Shown here: positions 1 to 8,412 of the stretch, one piece after another
Layout of the letters: each line of letters begins with the position of its first letter
How positions within the stretch are numbered: position 1 is the stretch's first letter
From: Flexivirga alba
GTDB lineage: Bacteria > Actinomycetota > Actinomycetes > Actinomycetales > Dermatophilaceae
Direction: 5' to 3'
Assembly: GCF_042661025.1 (NCBI RefSeq)
Contig: NZ_JBHSWH010000001.1
Span: 4,154,001 to 4,218,000 of the forward strand
DNA length: 64,000 bases
Position numbers and translations under genes: made by a program
The notes under the pieces: generated by a model
Seen by the model: the letters and a program-made list of their open reading frames with translations, nothing else
What the model was told of the DNA's origin: nothing
Databases searched by the model: none

Positions 1-812
1 AGCTCCGCACCGACTGCGAGGTGACCGGCGTCGAGGACGGGTCGGTGCGCTGGGTGCACCGCGACGAGGAGTATGTCGCGGACGCCAAACAGGTGCTGTG
101 GGCAGCGGCGCCGGGAGTGCTCGACGAGTTGCGCGGCCGGACTCCCGCTGCCGCCGAGGGTGCACAGGTCAAGGTCAACCTGCTGCTGAGCCGACTGCCG
201 AAACTGCGCGAGTCCGGCGTCGATCCGGCGGCTGCGTTCGGCGGGACATTCCACATCAACGAGACCTACTCCGGTCTCGAAACTGCTTACCGACAGGCAC
301 TTTCCGGCGAGATCCCGTCGCCGATGCCTGCCGAGATCTACTGTCACTCCCTGACCGACCCGAGCATCCTGTCACCGCAGCTGCGGGAGTCCGGTGCGCA
401 CACGCTCACCGTCTTCTCGCTGCAAACCCCCGACCGCCTACTTGCCGGCGGAGCCGCCGAGCGCGACCGGTTGCAACGTGCCGTGCTCGACTCGCTCTCC
501 AGTGTGCTGGCCGAGCCCATCGAGGACGTCGTGCTTGCCGACCACGACGGCAATCCGTGCATCGAGACCAAGACCACCCGTGACCTGCAGGACATCCTGC
601 GTATGCCTGGCGGCAACATCTTCCATGGCCCGCTCTCCTGGCCCTGGGCGTCCGATGACGAACCGCTGGACACGCCTGCGCAGCGTTGGGGTGTGGCCAC
701 ACCGGACGACGGAATCCTGCTGGCAGGAGCGGGATCCCGGCGAGGCGGTGGGGTCAGCGGCCTCGGTGGGTATCACGCCGCGCGCGCCGCACTGGAGACC
801 ACAAACGACTAG
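1..812 (+). CDS. Phytoene desaturase/PYROXD2-like FAD-dependent oxidoreductase, C-terminal part
   Basis: The reading frame is open from the left edge (frame of base 3), so the N-terminus with the dinucleotide-binding fold lies outside the window. About 269 residues are visible. The C-terminal block has GGNIFHGPLSWPW and then, near the end, a glycine-rich segment (LLAGAGSRRGGGVSGLGG) as in the FAD-contacting tail of the phytoene dehydrogenase-like amine oxidase superfamily. The GGNIFHG motif resembles the PYROXD2/CrtI-like branch rather than true carotenoid desaturases. Substrate cannot be told, and no carotenoid genes are visible nearby. The stop TAG at 810-812 lies inside the predicted -35 box of the next gene. 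Confidence 0.7.
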   Translation, partial: LRTDCEVTGVEDGSVRWVHRDEEYVADAKQVLWAAAPGVLDELRGRTPAAAEGAQVKVNLLLSRLPKLRESGVDPAAAFGGTFHINETYSGLETAYRQALSGEIPSPMPAEIYCHSLTDPSILSPQLRESGAHTLTVFSLQTPDRLLAGGAAERDRLQRAVLDSLSSVLAEPIEDVVLADHDGNPCIETKTTRDLQDILRMPGGNIFHGPLSWPWASDDEPLDTPAQRWGVATPDDGILLAGAGSRRGGGVSGLGGYHAARAALETTND

Positions 813-839
813 ACATTTGTTCGAATTCCTGTCTACTCT
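810..839 (+). promoter_or_regulatory. Predicted sigma-70-type promoter of the AlkB-like gene
   Basis: TAGACA at 810-815 and TACTCT at 834-839 are separated by 18 bp. The first transcribed base would fall at about 846, which is the G of a GTG codon in frame with the AlkB-like gene, so the transcript may be leaderless. Inference from sequence match only. Confidence 0.45.
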
Positions 840-845
840 GGAGTC

Positions 846-1487
846 GTGAACATGGCACTCCAAGGGTCATTGCTCGATCAGGTGGACGAGGTCGGACTCC
901 GGCCGCTGGCCGGAGCGATCCGGCGAGTGGAGCTCACGCGTGGCGCGTGGATCGACCTGCGGCCCGGGTGGCTGACCGGCGCGGACGAGCTCTTCACCCG
1001 CCTGTCGCTGGGCGGTAGTGCGGGCGTCGATTGGCAGGGCGAGCGACGGCAGATGTACGACCGCGAGGTCGCCACTCCCCGATTGCTGCGCTTCTACCAC
1101 CAACACGAGAAGCTGCCCGATCCGGTTCTGACACAGGCGCGTTCGGCGTTATCAGAGCATTACGCGAAGGAGCTCGGCGAGCCTTTCACGACGGCCGGCA
1201 TGTGTCTCTATCGCGACGGTCGTGACTCGGTGGCGTGGCACGGTGACCGCATCGGTCGCTCCAACACCCAGGACACGATGATCGCGATCGTGTCGGTCGG
1301 TCAGCCACGCACCTTCGCGATGCGCCCCGTGTGTGGTGGCGCGTCGATCCGCCATACGCTCGGGCACGGCGACCTCATCGTCATGGGTGGCTCGGCTCAG
1401 CGCACCTGGGAGCACGCCATCCCCAAGAGCACCAAGGCGACCGGGCCGCGGATCAGCATCCAGTTCCGCCCCTACGACGTGCGCTGA
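846..1487 (+). CDS. AlkB-like 2-oxoglutarate/Fe(II)-dependent dioxygenase
   Basis: A 213-residue protein of the AlkB family, which oxidatively demethylates alkylated bases in DNA or RNA using Fe(II), O2 and 2-oxoglutarate. The iron triad is visible as H132 and D134 (in AWHGDRIG) and H190 (in EHAIPK). R202 and R208 (PRISIQFR) fit the 2-oxoglutarate and family-signature arginines. Length is normal for the stand-alone bacterial enzyme. GTG 846 sits 7 nt after a plausible -10 box; ATG 852 has GGAG 8 nt upstream and is an equally good start that removes two residues. No ada/alkA gene is adjacent, so this seems a lone repair gene. Confidence 0.85.
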   Translation: MNMALQGSLLDQVDEVGLRPLAGAIRRVELTRGAWIDLRPGWLTGADELFTRLSLGGSAGVDWQGERRQMYDREVATPRLLRFYHQHEKLPDPVLTQARSALSEHYAKELGEPFTTAGMCLYRDGRDSVAWHGDRIGRSNTQDTMIAIVSVGQPRTFAMRPVCGGASIRHTLGHGDLIVMGGSAQRTWEHAIPKSTKATGPRISIQFRPYDVR

Positions 1488-1507
1488 GCTCCACGGAGCC
1501 TTCGGGG

Positions 1508-1558
1508 CCGAGTCGCGCACGTACCTGCGAGCCGCACACCTGCAGGTGGGCGACTCGG
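1508..1558. terminator. Inverted repeat after the AlkB-like gene, possible terminator
   Basis: CCGAGTCGC (1508-1516) and GCGACTCGG (1550-1558) are perfect 9-bp arms. The loop contains a 12-bp palindrome, CACCTGCAGGTG, at 1537-1548. It lies in the 187-bp gap between the AlkB-like gene and the next gene. There is no T tract, so termination is uncertain; it could instead be a structured leader element of the downstream gene. Confidence 0.35.
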
Positions 1559-1674
1559 TGTTACGTGTGCGACTCGAAGGTTGTCCACTCGCTCCATCCC
1601 TGGTCACCCATCGCGCAGCCGCAATATCTGGCGAAACCGAACACACGCTGCCTGGGCACCACTACAGTCCGCGC

Positions 1675-2513
1675 ATGAATCACTCCACCATGACCCGACG
1701 ACTGGTCATTGCGGGCGGGCTCTCGACGGCTGGCGCGGCGCTGCTCGGAACCTCGCCCGCCGACGCCGCGACCATGACGGCGGCGCAACTGACCGCGAAA
1801 CTGAAGGCGTACCAAGCCAGTCGGGGCGGCACCTTCAGCGTTGCCCTCTACGACCGGCGCAACTACAAGACGTTCAGCTACCAGGGGACCTGGCGCAACG
1901 AAACCCTCAGCATCGTCAAGGTTCTGATCATGGCGACGGTGCTGCGCCGGTGCCAGGAGCGCCACGTCAACCTGACCACGACGCAGGTCGCGCAGGCCTA
2001 CGCGATGATCACCCGGAGCGACAACACGGCGGCGAACGCATTGCTGAGCTGGGCCGGCGTCTCGAACGTCCGACGCGTGGCCGGGCTCTACGGGATGAAG
2101 AGCACCGTCATACAGGGCGGCACGACCGCGGGTGCGAGCAACTGGTGGGGCTACTCCACGACCACGGCCCAGGACCAGATCGTGCTGATGACCGGCATCA
2201 TCTGGGGCACCTCGGTGATCTCAGTAGCCAATCGCGAATATCTCAAACGCCTTATGGCACAGGTGATTTCATCGCAACGCTGGGGTGTGAGCGCTCCCCG
2301 TTGCCGACGAGCAATGTCTGGAACACCAAGAACGGCTGGGGGCCGCGCACCGGCGGCTACCGGCTGAACTCGATCGGCCACATCTATGGCAACGGCCGGA
2401 ACTACAACGCAGTGATACTGAGCCGGGCGCCGAGCGGGTTCTATTACGGCCGGGACACCGTCAACGGCGTCTCGAAGATTCTGTATGCCGCCCTGGCACA
2501 GCCACTGGCCTGA
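1675..2513 (+). CDS. Exported class A beta-lactamase-like serine hydrolase (frameshifted in this sequence)
   Basis: The N-terminus MNHSTMTRRLVIAGG with a hydrophobic stretch and an ADAA end looks like a Tat signal peptide. The class A fold motifs are present: SIVK (S79-K82, the SxxK nucleophile), RSDN (SDN loop, 115-117) and, after the frameshift, NTKNGWG in the KTG position. The classic Glu166 loop is not obvious. It could be a beta-lactamase, a peptidoglycan hydrolase or an esterase. The frame breaks at the C run 2296-2299; one extra C restores a continuous protein to the stop at 2513 that aligns with the paralogue downstream. TACAGT ends 7 nt before ATG 1675, so the mRNA may be leaderless. 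Confidence 0.7.
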
Positions 2514-2549
2514 TCCTTCGTTCGTCCTGACCCCGTACCGTGGCTGGGC

Positions 2550-3528
2550 ATGGGCAAACCCACGGTGAGTCGCCGCCTGCTGGTCGCAGGCGGACTCGGA
2601 GTCGGCGGGGCCGTGCTGGTCGGAGTCGCGGAACACCAGGCACACGGTCCCGGGAAGTCGTCGGCGACGCGCAGTGCCACGCCGTCGATCGACGCACCGC
2701 TGTCCTCCTCCACGACAGCTACGGCAAGTGCACCGCCAACCGTGTCCACCCCGCGGACCCCAGCCCAGCTCAGCGCGAAACTCGAGGCATACCAACGCAG
2801 CCGAGGCATCCGTCTCGGAGTCGCGCTCTACGACCATCGGGTCAACGCGACCTTCACCCACGAGGGCAGCTGGCGCACGGAGACGTTCAGCATCATCAAG
2901 GTGCTGCTCCTGGCGGCCGTGCTGCGACGGTGCCAGGAGCAGTCGCTCAGCCTGACCCCGGAGCAGGCCGGCCTGGCACGCGCGATGATGGCCGAGAGCG
3001 ACAACAAGGCCGCCGACGCTCTGCTGACTTGGGTCGGCGTCGCACAGGTGCGGCGGGTCGCCCGGCTCTTCGGCCTCACGAGCACCGTCATACGAGAAGG
3101 GACGACGGAAGGCTCCAGCAACTGGTGGGGCTACTCGACGACGACACCCACCGACCAGCTCAAGCTGCTCCGCGGCATCTGGACCACCCGGATCCTCACG
3201 GCGGCAAACCGCGATTATCTGAAAACACCTGATGACAGAAGTGATTCCGTCGCAACGCTGGGGCGTGTGCTCCCCGCCGCTGCCATCGACCGTCGCGTGG
3301 AACACGAAGAACGGCTGGGGCAGTCGCGATGACGGCTACCGCACCAATTCGATCGGGCACATCGCCGGCAACGGTCGCGATTACAGCGCCGCCATCCTCA
3401 CTCGCACACCGCACCGCCGCGGATACGTGGTCGCCCGCGATTACACAGCCGAACGCAGCCGCGCGTTCGAGACGGCCAGTGACATTTCGGAGATCTTGTA
3501 TGACGCCATGGCGTCACCATTGCGCTGA
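2550..3528 (+). CDS. Paralogous exported class A beta-lactamase-like serine hydrolase (frameshifted in this sequence)
   Basis: A tandem paralogue of the preceding gene, with the same order of motifs: twin-arginine-type start (VSRRLLVAGG), a Ser/Thr/Pro-rich linker, SIIK, ESDN and NTKNGWG. The frame breaks at the A run 3222-3225: dropping one A joins NRDYLK to a segment ending in MTEVIPSQRWGV and gives one protein ending at 3528. The defect differs from the one in the first copy (extra A rather than missing C), so they are independent. The linker suggests a mature domain held away from the membrane or wall. Substrate is unknown. Confidence 0.7.
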
Positions 3529-3531
3529 GTC

Positions 3532-4094
3532 TCAGGAACCCGCGATGGACGCGATGACGACCACGAGGATCACGATCAGCACCAGGACCGCGATCAACCC
3601 GATGAAGAAGCCCTTGCCACCACGCTTCTGCTTGGTGGGGCCCATCGCACCCTTCAGGAACTGGATCATCGGCGCCGCGTAGAAGACCGGCACCGACTGG
3701 CCGGGCTGCACATCGACGTCGTATGACGCCTGACCGTATTTCACCAGCCAGGTTGCGTACGCGCTGACCGTGTGTCGTCCGGCCGGGACCGGCAGCCGGT
3801 TGAGTCCGTATGACGCCGGTACCGGGAAACCGTCGATCTGCACCTGCGGGGTCAGCATGTTGGAGGTCAACGCGTTGCCCTGCAACGTCAGCTCGATGGT
3901 GCCTTCCGGCCCGAACTGGCCCTGCTGCTGGTAGCCCTGCGGCTGCTGCCCATAGCCCTGCTGCGGAAAGCCTTGCGGCTGCTGGTAACCCTGCGGCGAG
4001 GGGGCTGCTGCCACATCGGTGGCTGACCGGGTGCTTGCTGGTTGCCATCGGGCGTCTGCCATAGGTTGTTCGAAGGGTCCCCTGGTTGTGTCAT
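3532..4094 (-). CDS. Gln/Pro-rich protein with a C-terminal membrane anchor (frameshifted in this sequence)
   Basis: The natural start is ATG 4094 (MTQPGDPSNNLWQTPDG). The frame then slips at the G run 4000-4004 (a C run on the coding strand); one extra base joins it to a low-complexity QGYQQPQGF-type region, a beta-rich domain of about 90 residues (about 3700-3910) and one C-terminal transmembrane helix (FFIGLIAVLVLIVILVVV) preceded by a basic KQKRGGK stretch. About 187 residues when repaired. The topology suggests a cytoplasmic domain held at the membrane by its C-terminus. I do not recognise a family and give no function. It is convergent with the serine hydrolase gene, with only 3 bp between the stops. 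Confidence 0.6.
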
Positions 4095-4164
4095 GCCCGA
4101 GAGCTTAAGGCTTGGCCGCAATTCGGTCGCGAGTTGTCCGGATGCGCCCCTAATGTCCTTGGGT

Positions 4165-4950
4165 ATGACGACTCCCGACTTCCTGGCCACCATCCGTAAC
4201 GAATCCGCACTGTTCCGTGCGGCACTGGCCGACTGCCCCGACCGCACGGTGCCGACCTGTCCCGACTGGTCGACCGATGACTTGTTGTGGCACCTCGCGG
4301 AGGTGCAGTGGTTCTGGGGCACGATCGTGTCCCAGAACGTCTCCGAACCCGACGGGCTCGACCACCCGCAGCGACCGGAGGGCCACGAGTCGACACTCAC
4401 GGCCTTCGACGACGCGAGCAAGGCGCTGCAGGAGACTTTGGATGCCACTCCGGCGGGCGACACACGTTGGATGTGGACGGTGGACGAGGCCCTGCACACG
4501 GCCGGTTACATCCGCCGCCGCCAGGCACACGAAGCGCTGATCCATCGGGTCGACGCCGAGCTCACTGCTGGCGGCGATGTTTCGGCCATCGATCCCGACC
4601 TCGGTGCCGATGGCATCGACGAGGTCGTCGACGTGATGTACGGCCGCGACCACCCGTTGGTGACCTTCGCTCCGGCCAAGGACCGGGTGGTCGAGCTGGT
4701 CGCCGCCGACGTCGATCGTCGCTGGGTGCTGCAGCTCGGTCGAGAAACCGCCACGATCGACGGCGAGGAGATCGATGACGCCAACTTCCGCTCGGCGCCG
4801 AATGCCACTGCGACGGCTACCATCTCGGGCACCGCAGCAGACCTGGACCTTTGGCTCTGGAACCGCCCGACCCATGCCGATCTCGCCCGTTCCGGTGATC
4901 AGGCAACGCTCGATGCCATGGACGAAGTGCTCACCGAAGGTATGCAGTAG
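4165..4950 (+). CDS. Maleylpyruvate isomerase/DinB-family mycothiol-dependent enzyme
   Basis: A 261-residue protein with the family signature near the N-terminus, VPTCPDWSTDDLLWHLAEV, which carries the first metal-ligand His of the DinB-type four-helix bundle, and the RRQAHEALIHRVDAEL segment typical of the actinobacterial mycothiol-dependent maleylpyruvate isomerase superfamily. The members conjugate or isomerise substrates with mycothiol; the substrate here is unknown. ATG 4165 is chosen because TAATGT at 4151-4156 could be a -10 box giving a leaderless mRNA; ATG 4153 is an alternative. It is divergent from the membrane protein gene, 70 bp away. Confidence 0.75.
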   Translation: MTTPDFLATIRNESALFRAALADCPDRTVPTCPDWSTDDLLWHLAEVQWFWGTIVSQNVSEPDGLDHPQRPEGHESTLTAFDDASKALQETLDATPAGDTRWMWTVDEALHTAGYIRRRQAHEALIHRVDAELTAGGDVSAIDPDLGADGIDEVVDVMYGRDHPLVTFAPAKDRVVELVAADVDRRWVLQLGRETATIDGEEIDDANFRSAPNATATATISGTAADLDLWLWNRPTHADLARSGDQATLDAMDEVLTEGMQ

Positions 4951-5213
4951 CTACTCCGCCTGCAGAATCCACTCGAGGTCAGCGAGTGGCCGCTCTCAAG
5001 ATGAACCTCGATGATCCGCAGCGCCAGCGAGCGCCGGAGCCCGGCGGTCTCCTCCCAGGGACCGCCGAGCATCGTGCGCAGCACGTCGATGTCGAGATTC
5101 AGCGTGCCAGGACGAGCGGCGACATACTCACGGGCGAGCGTCGACTTGCCCACGCCGGGAACCCCATTGAGCAGGATCAGCCTGGGACGCCGGTTTCGAT
5201 ACGTCTCCCCCAC
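4899..5213 (-). pseudogene. Truncated P-loop kinase/AAA-type ATPase remnant
   Basis: From GTG 5213 the product has a clear Walker A, LLNGVPGVGKSTLAR, followed by a DIDVLRTMLGGPWEE segment as in small actinobacterial P-loop nucleotide or antibiotic kinases. The homology then stops around GHSL (about 4980), and the frame runs into the end of the upstream gene. Intact family members are about twice as long, so the C-terminal half, including substrate and Walker B regions, is missing. An alternative frame ends in LADLEWILQAE with a stop near 4950, perhaps another remnant. The 5' end coincides with a REP-like repeat, which may mark the break point. Confidence 0.5.
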
Positions 5214-5236
5214 TTCGTTCCTCCGACTACTCAACC
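5192..5236. repeat. REP-like element between leuA and the kinase remnant
   Basis: Begins GGTTTCGATACG and ends ACTACTCAACC. The same termini (GGTCTCGATACG ... CTCGACC) occur in the two copies at 32240-32328. It resembles a dispersed GGTYTCGATACG...CTCGACC repeat that I know from other high-GC actinobacterial genomes. The leuA stop codon and the kinase GTG both fall inside it. Confidence 0.5.
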
Positions 5237-6979
5237 CGCAACGGCCGCGTCGCGCTCGGCGCGGTTGATCGCGGACAGGATCGCGGTGAGCGACGCCTTC
5301 ACGATCGAGCTGTGCACGCCGACACCCCAGAGGACGCGGTCTCCGATCGCGCATTCGAGGTATGCCGCAGCGCGGGCGTCGCCACCGGTCGACAGGGTGT
5401 GCTCGGCGTAGTCCAGCACCCGGACGTCGACATCGATCGTCGCGAGCGCAGCGATGAACGCGTCGATCGGACCATTGCCTTCGCCCTCCACGGTGATCTG
5501 CTCACCGTGATCGGTCATCTTCGCGACGATGCGGTCGCGACCGTCCTCGCCGCTCTCGAGGGTGTGCGTCACCGGCTGGAAGCGGCCCCAGGCGGATTCG
5601 CCCTCGCCGGTGCTCGGCAGGTATTCGTCCTGGAACGCTTCCCAGAGACGTTCGGCCGTAACCTCGCCACCGGCTGCGTCGGTGTGCTGCTGCACCACGG
5701 CGCTGAACTCGATCTGCAGTCGGCGTGGCAGATCCAGCTGGTGCTCGGTCTTGAGCAGGTAGGCGACGCCGCCCTTGCCCGACTGGCTGTTGACGCGTAC
5801 GACCGCTTCGTAGGAACGCCCCACGTCGTGCGGGTCGATCGGCAGGTAGGGCACGCCCCACACCAGGTCGTTGATCGACTTGCCCGTCTCCGCCTCCTGG
5901 CGCTGCATGTCGGCGAAGCCCTTGTTGATGGCGTCCTGGTGCGATCCGGAGAACGCGGTGAAGACCAGGTCCCCGCCATACGGGTGACGCTCGTGCACCG
6001 GCAACTGGTTGCAGTGCTCGACGGTGCGTCGGATCTCGTCGATGTTGGAGAAGTCGATCTGCGGGTCGATGCCCTGGCTGAAGAGGTTCAGACCCAGGGT
6101 GACCAGGTCGACGTTGCCGGTCCGCTCGCCGTTGCCGAAGAGGCAGCCCTCGATGCGGTCCGCGCCCGCCTGATAGCCCAATTCCGCTGCGGCAACACCG
6201 GTTCCGCGGTCGTTGTGCGGGTGCAGACTCAGCATCACTGACTCGCGACGATCCAGGTGCGCCGACATCCACTCGATCGAGTCGGCGTAGACGTTCGGAG
6301 TGGCCATCTCCACCGTCGCCGGCAGGTTGATGATCATCTGGTGGTCCGGTGTCGGGTCGATGATCTCGATGACCGCGTTGCAGATCCGGGCCGCGAACTC
6401 CAGCTCGGTGCCTGTGTAGGACTCTGGCGAATACTCGTAATAGACGTCGGTGTCCGGGATCGTCTCCTCGAGCTTCTTGACCAAACGTGCGGCCTGCGTG
6501 GCGATGTCCACGATGCCGTCCTCGCCCAGGCCGAAGACCACCCGGCGTTGCAGGATGCTGGTCGAGTTGTAGAAGTGCACGATCGCCTGCTTGGCGCCGC
6601 GGATCGAGTCGAACGTCCGCTCGATCAGCTGGTCACGGCACTGCGTCAGCACCTGGATCGTGACGTCGTCGGGGATATGGCCGCCCTCGATCAACTCACG
6701 CACGAAGTCGAAGTCGGTCTGGCTGGCGCTGGGGAAGCCGACCTCAATCTCCTTGTAGCCCATGGCAACCAGCAGGTCGAACATCCGCTTCTTGCGCTCG
6801 GCGTTCATCGGGTCGATGAGGGCCTGGTTGCCGTCCCGCAGGTCGACCGCACACCAGCGCGGTGCCTTGCTGATGATCTTGCTCGGCCACTGGCGGTCAG
6901 GGAGTTCGACCTTGATCTGCTCGTGGAACGGTACGTATTTGCCGGTCGGCAGGGAGGTCGGCTGCTGAGGGTGCTTCAT
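5231..6979 (-). CDS. leuA: 2-isopropylmalate synthase
   Basis: Catalyses the first committed step of leucine synthesis, condensing acetyl-CoA with 2-oxoisovalerate. The 582-residue length fits the long actinobacterial LeuA. Visible features are RDGNQALIDPM (metal-binding Asp of the TIM barrel), SLHPHNDRGTG (second metal site), GNGERTGNVD, and a C-terminal regulatory domain with EGEGNGPIDAF, which in the family binds leucine for feedback inhibition. ATG 6979 is supported by AAGAAGG about 7 nt upstream. The gene stands alone, with its own promoter and a leader that probably regulates translation. The stop codon lies inside a REP-like repeat. Confidence 0.97.
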   Translation of the reverse strand: MKHPQQPTSLPTGKYVPFHEQIKVELPDRQWPSKIISKAPRWCAVDLRDGNQALIDPMNAERKKRMFDLLVAMGYKEIEVGFPSASQTDFDFVRELIEGGHIPDDVTIQVLTQCRDQLIERTFDSIRGAKQAIVHFYNSTSILQRRVVFGLGEDGIVDIATQAARLVKKLEETIPDTDVYYEYSPESYTGTELEFAARICNAVIEIIDPTPDHQMIINLPATVEMATPNVYADSIEWMSAHLDRRESVMLSLHPHNDRGTGVAAAELGYQAGADRIEGCLFGNGERTGNVDLVTLGLNLFSQGIDPQIDFSNIDEIRRTVEHCNQLPVHERHPYGGDLVFTAFSGSHQDAINKGFADMQRQEAETGKSINDLVWGVPYLPIDPHDVGRSYEAVVRVNSQSGKGGVAYLLKTEHQLDLPRRLQIEFSAVVQQHTDAAGGEVTAERLWEAFQDEYLPSTGEGESAWGRFQPVTHTLESGEDGRDRIVAKMTDHGEQITVEGEGNGPIDAFIAALATIDVDVRVLDYAEHTLSTGGDARAAAYLECAIGDRVLWGVGVHSSIVKASLTAILSAINRAERDAAVAG

Positions 6980-6985
6980 GACTCG

Positions 6986-7076
6986 CCTTCTTGGTGGGTG
7001 CTGGGCTTCGGCCCGGGCAGCAAGCACTCCGCGGCGAGGACGGCCGAATCAGGCCTCGCCGCGGCAGCCAAGAAGG
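6986..7076 (-). promoter_or_regulatory. leuA leader RNA with RBS-sequestering helix (translational attenuator)
   Basis: In the mRNA sense, CCUUCUUGG (7076-7068) is a perfect 9-nt complement of CCAAGAAGG (6994-6986), which contains the leuA Shine-Dalgarno sequence. Between them is a perfect 11-bp hairpin, arms 7054-7064 and 7029-7039, followed by a small GC hairpin around 7000-7021. The anti-RBS strand is made of the consecutive Leu codons of the leader peptide, so a ribosome stalled there would free the RBS. This is leucine-responsive translational control inferred from sequence. Confidence 0.65.
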
Positions 7077-7096
7077 AGGTCGTATGCCGCACGCAC
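7049..7096 (-). CDS. leuL: leuA leader peptide
   Basis: A 15-codon frame from GTG 7096 to TGA 7051-7049 reads VRAAYDLLLGCRGEA, with three consecutive leucine codons (ctc ctt ctt). The GTG begins about 7 nt after the predicted -10 box, so the peptide would be translated from a leaderless transcript, as reported for some actinobacterial amino-acid leader peptides. The Leu codons overlap the sequence that can pair with the leuA RBS, and the stop codon falls just after the first strand of the 11-bp hairpin. Stalling for lack of Leu-tRNA should open the leuA RBS; rapid passage should let it close. Confidence 0.7.
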   Translation of the reverse strand: MRAAYDLLLGCRGEA

Positions 7097-7103
7097 GTCC
7101 CGG

Positions 7104-7133
7104 ATTTTACGGCACGGAGCCGAACCCTGTCCA
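7104..7133 (-). promoter_or_regulatory. leuA promoter
   Basis: Reading the minus strand, TGGACA (7133-7128) and TAAAAT (7109-7104) are separated by 18 bp. The predicted start of transcription is near 7097, next to the leader-peptide GTG. Confidence 0.65.
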
Positions 7134-7218
7134 CGAGACGGACTGCACGTCCACCAGATGGACCGGCATACAACCTGCGGGCGATGCTGCGACCGCGAGC
7201 TTCGGTCACACTGGATGC

Positions 7219-8412
7219 ATGCCGCAGATCTGGGAACAGGGCCGACCCACGCGTCGGCAGCTGATCTTCGATCTCAGTTGTGCCGCGGCTTTCGCATTGT
7301 TGATCGGCATTGTCTACGCGCACGTCGGCCTCGCGCAGCTCGGCGTTGTCCTCGTGCTGGCGGGGGCGATGGCGGTGCGACGCCTCAGCCTGCCGGCCAT
7401 GGTGCTCCTCGGGACGGCCGCCGCCGTCATACAGTTCGCCCATCCCGGGTGGTCGCTGCAACTGTTCGTCGCCGACGTGGCGTATGCCGCCCTCTTCTTC
7501 GTGCTGGGCGCTCACCCACGGGCCGCGGTGCGCCGCTTCGGGCTGGTCGCCGGCGGCGTCGGCTGTGCGTGCCTGCTTGTCTGGATGACGACGCTCGTCG
7601 ACACCGGGAGCTCGACGAGGGCGCGCGTCTTCTCCGCCGGCGCAGTCACCGCCATGGCAGTGCTGGTCTGCGGTGGCGGCTGGGTCGCAGGCTTCCTCCG
7701 GCTGCAACGCCGGCGGTCCATTCAGTCCGAGCTCGACCGCGTGGAGCAACGCCGGCTCGCCGAGAGCTACGAGCATGAGCTGCAACGCAGCCGAGTCGCC
7801 GCCGACATGCATGACATCGTCGCGCACTCGTGGGCAGTCGTCGCAGCACAGGCCGACGGCGCACGCTATGCGCTGCGTGCGGACCCGGACGCCACCGAGC
7901 AAGCGCTCGAAGTGATCGCCGAGACCGCTCGTTCGACCATCGCCGACCTGCGCACCATCCTCGCCGAGTTGCGCGACAACGACGCCGAGCAGTCGACACC
8001 CGGGTACGAGCAGGCCGAGCGCCTCATGCAACGAATGCGCTTGACGGGCATGCGGATTCAGGAAAGGCGCACCGGTGACGCCGCAGGCTCGTCCCTGATT
8101 GCCCTGACCGCGTACCGGCTCCTCAGCGAGGCACTCACCAATGCGCTCAAACACGGCGATCTGGGGCAACCGGTCCAGGTCGAGCAGGACTGGACCAGTG
8201 GTTACCGGCTGCGCGTCGTCAATGCGGTCGGCGCTCCTGGCGACGGCACCGGGCACGGCATCATCGGCATGATGGAGCGAGCGGCCATCTCCGGCGGCCG
8301 CCTCGAGTCACGGCAGGTCGGTGGCGAATGGGTGGTCGATGCCGCCATACCCGATCCACAACGCAGTGCCGCGGACAGCACGCAAGACGCGAAGGAGTCG
8401 GCCAGCACGTGA
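7219..8412 (+). CDS. NarL-system sensor histidine kinase (HisKA_3 type)
   Basis: A 397-residue membrane kinase. Several hydrophobic segments lie in residues 15-160, followed by a coiled linker (about 165-192), the dimerisation/phosphoacceptor helix with H198 (ADMHDIVAH), and an HATPase domain with an N box (ALTNALKHG) and a G box (GTGHGIIGMMERA). It should autophosphorylate H198 and pass the phosphate to the regulator encoded immediately downstream, with which it overlaps (GTGA). The likely target is the adjacent ABC exporter. ATG 7219 is preferred: an in-frame ATG at 7084 with a perfect AAGGAGGT is the antisense of the leuA anti-RBS and lies downstream of no visible promoter. Confidence 0.85.
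   Translation: MPQIWEQGRPTRRQLIFDLSCAAAFALLIGIVYAHVGLAQLGVVLVLAGAMAVRRLSLPAMVLLGTAAAVIQFAHPGWSLQLFVADVAYAALFFVLGAHPRAAVRRFGLVAGGVGCACLLVWMTTLVDTGSSTRARVFSAGAVTAMAVLVCGGGWVAGFLRLQRRRSIQSELDRVEQRRLAESYEHELQRSRVAADMHDIVAHSWAVVAAQADGARYALRADPDATEQALEVIAETARSTIADLRTILAELRDNDAEQSTPGYEQAERLMQRMRLTGMRIQERRTGDAAGSSLIALTAYRLLSEALTNALKHGDLGQPVQVEQDWTSGYRLRVVNAVGAPGDGTGHGIIGMMERAAISGGRLESRQVGGEWVVDAAIPDPQRSAADSTQDAKESAST

Noticed and set aside
2151..3305. 384-codon minus-strand frame
   Set aside because: Antisense to the two serine hydrolase genes, which carry clear catalytic motifs.
5312..6241. 309-codon plus-strand frame
   Set aside because: Antisense to leuA; composition typical of a shadow frame.
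7069..7090. Perfect AAGGAGGT and ATG at 7084 in frame with the histidine kinase
   Set aside because: The sequence is the complement of the leuA anti-RBS/Leu codons and lies within the leuA leader; the extension has no membrane or domain content and no promoter upstream. ATG 7219 is preferred.
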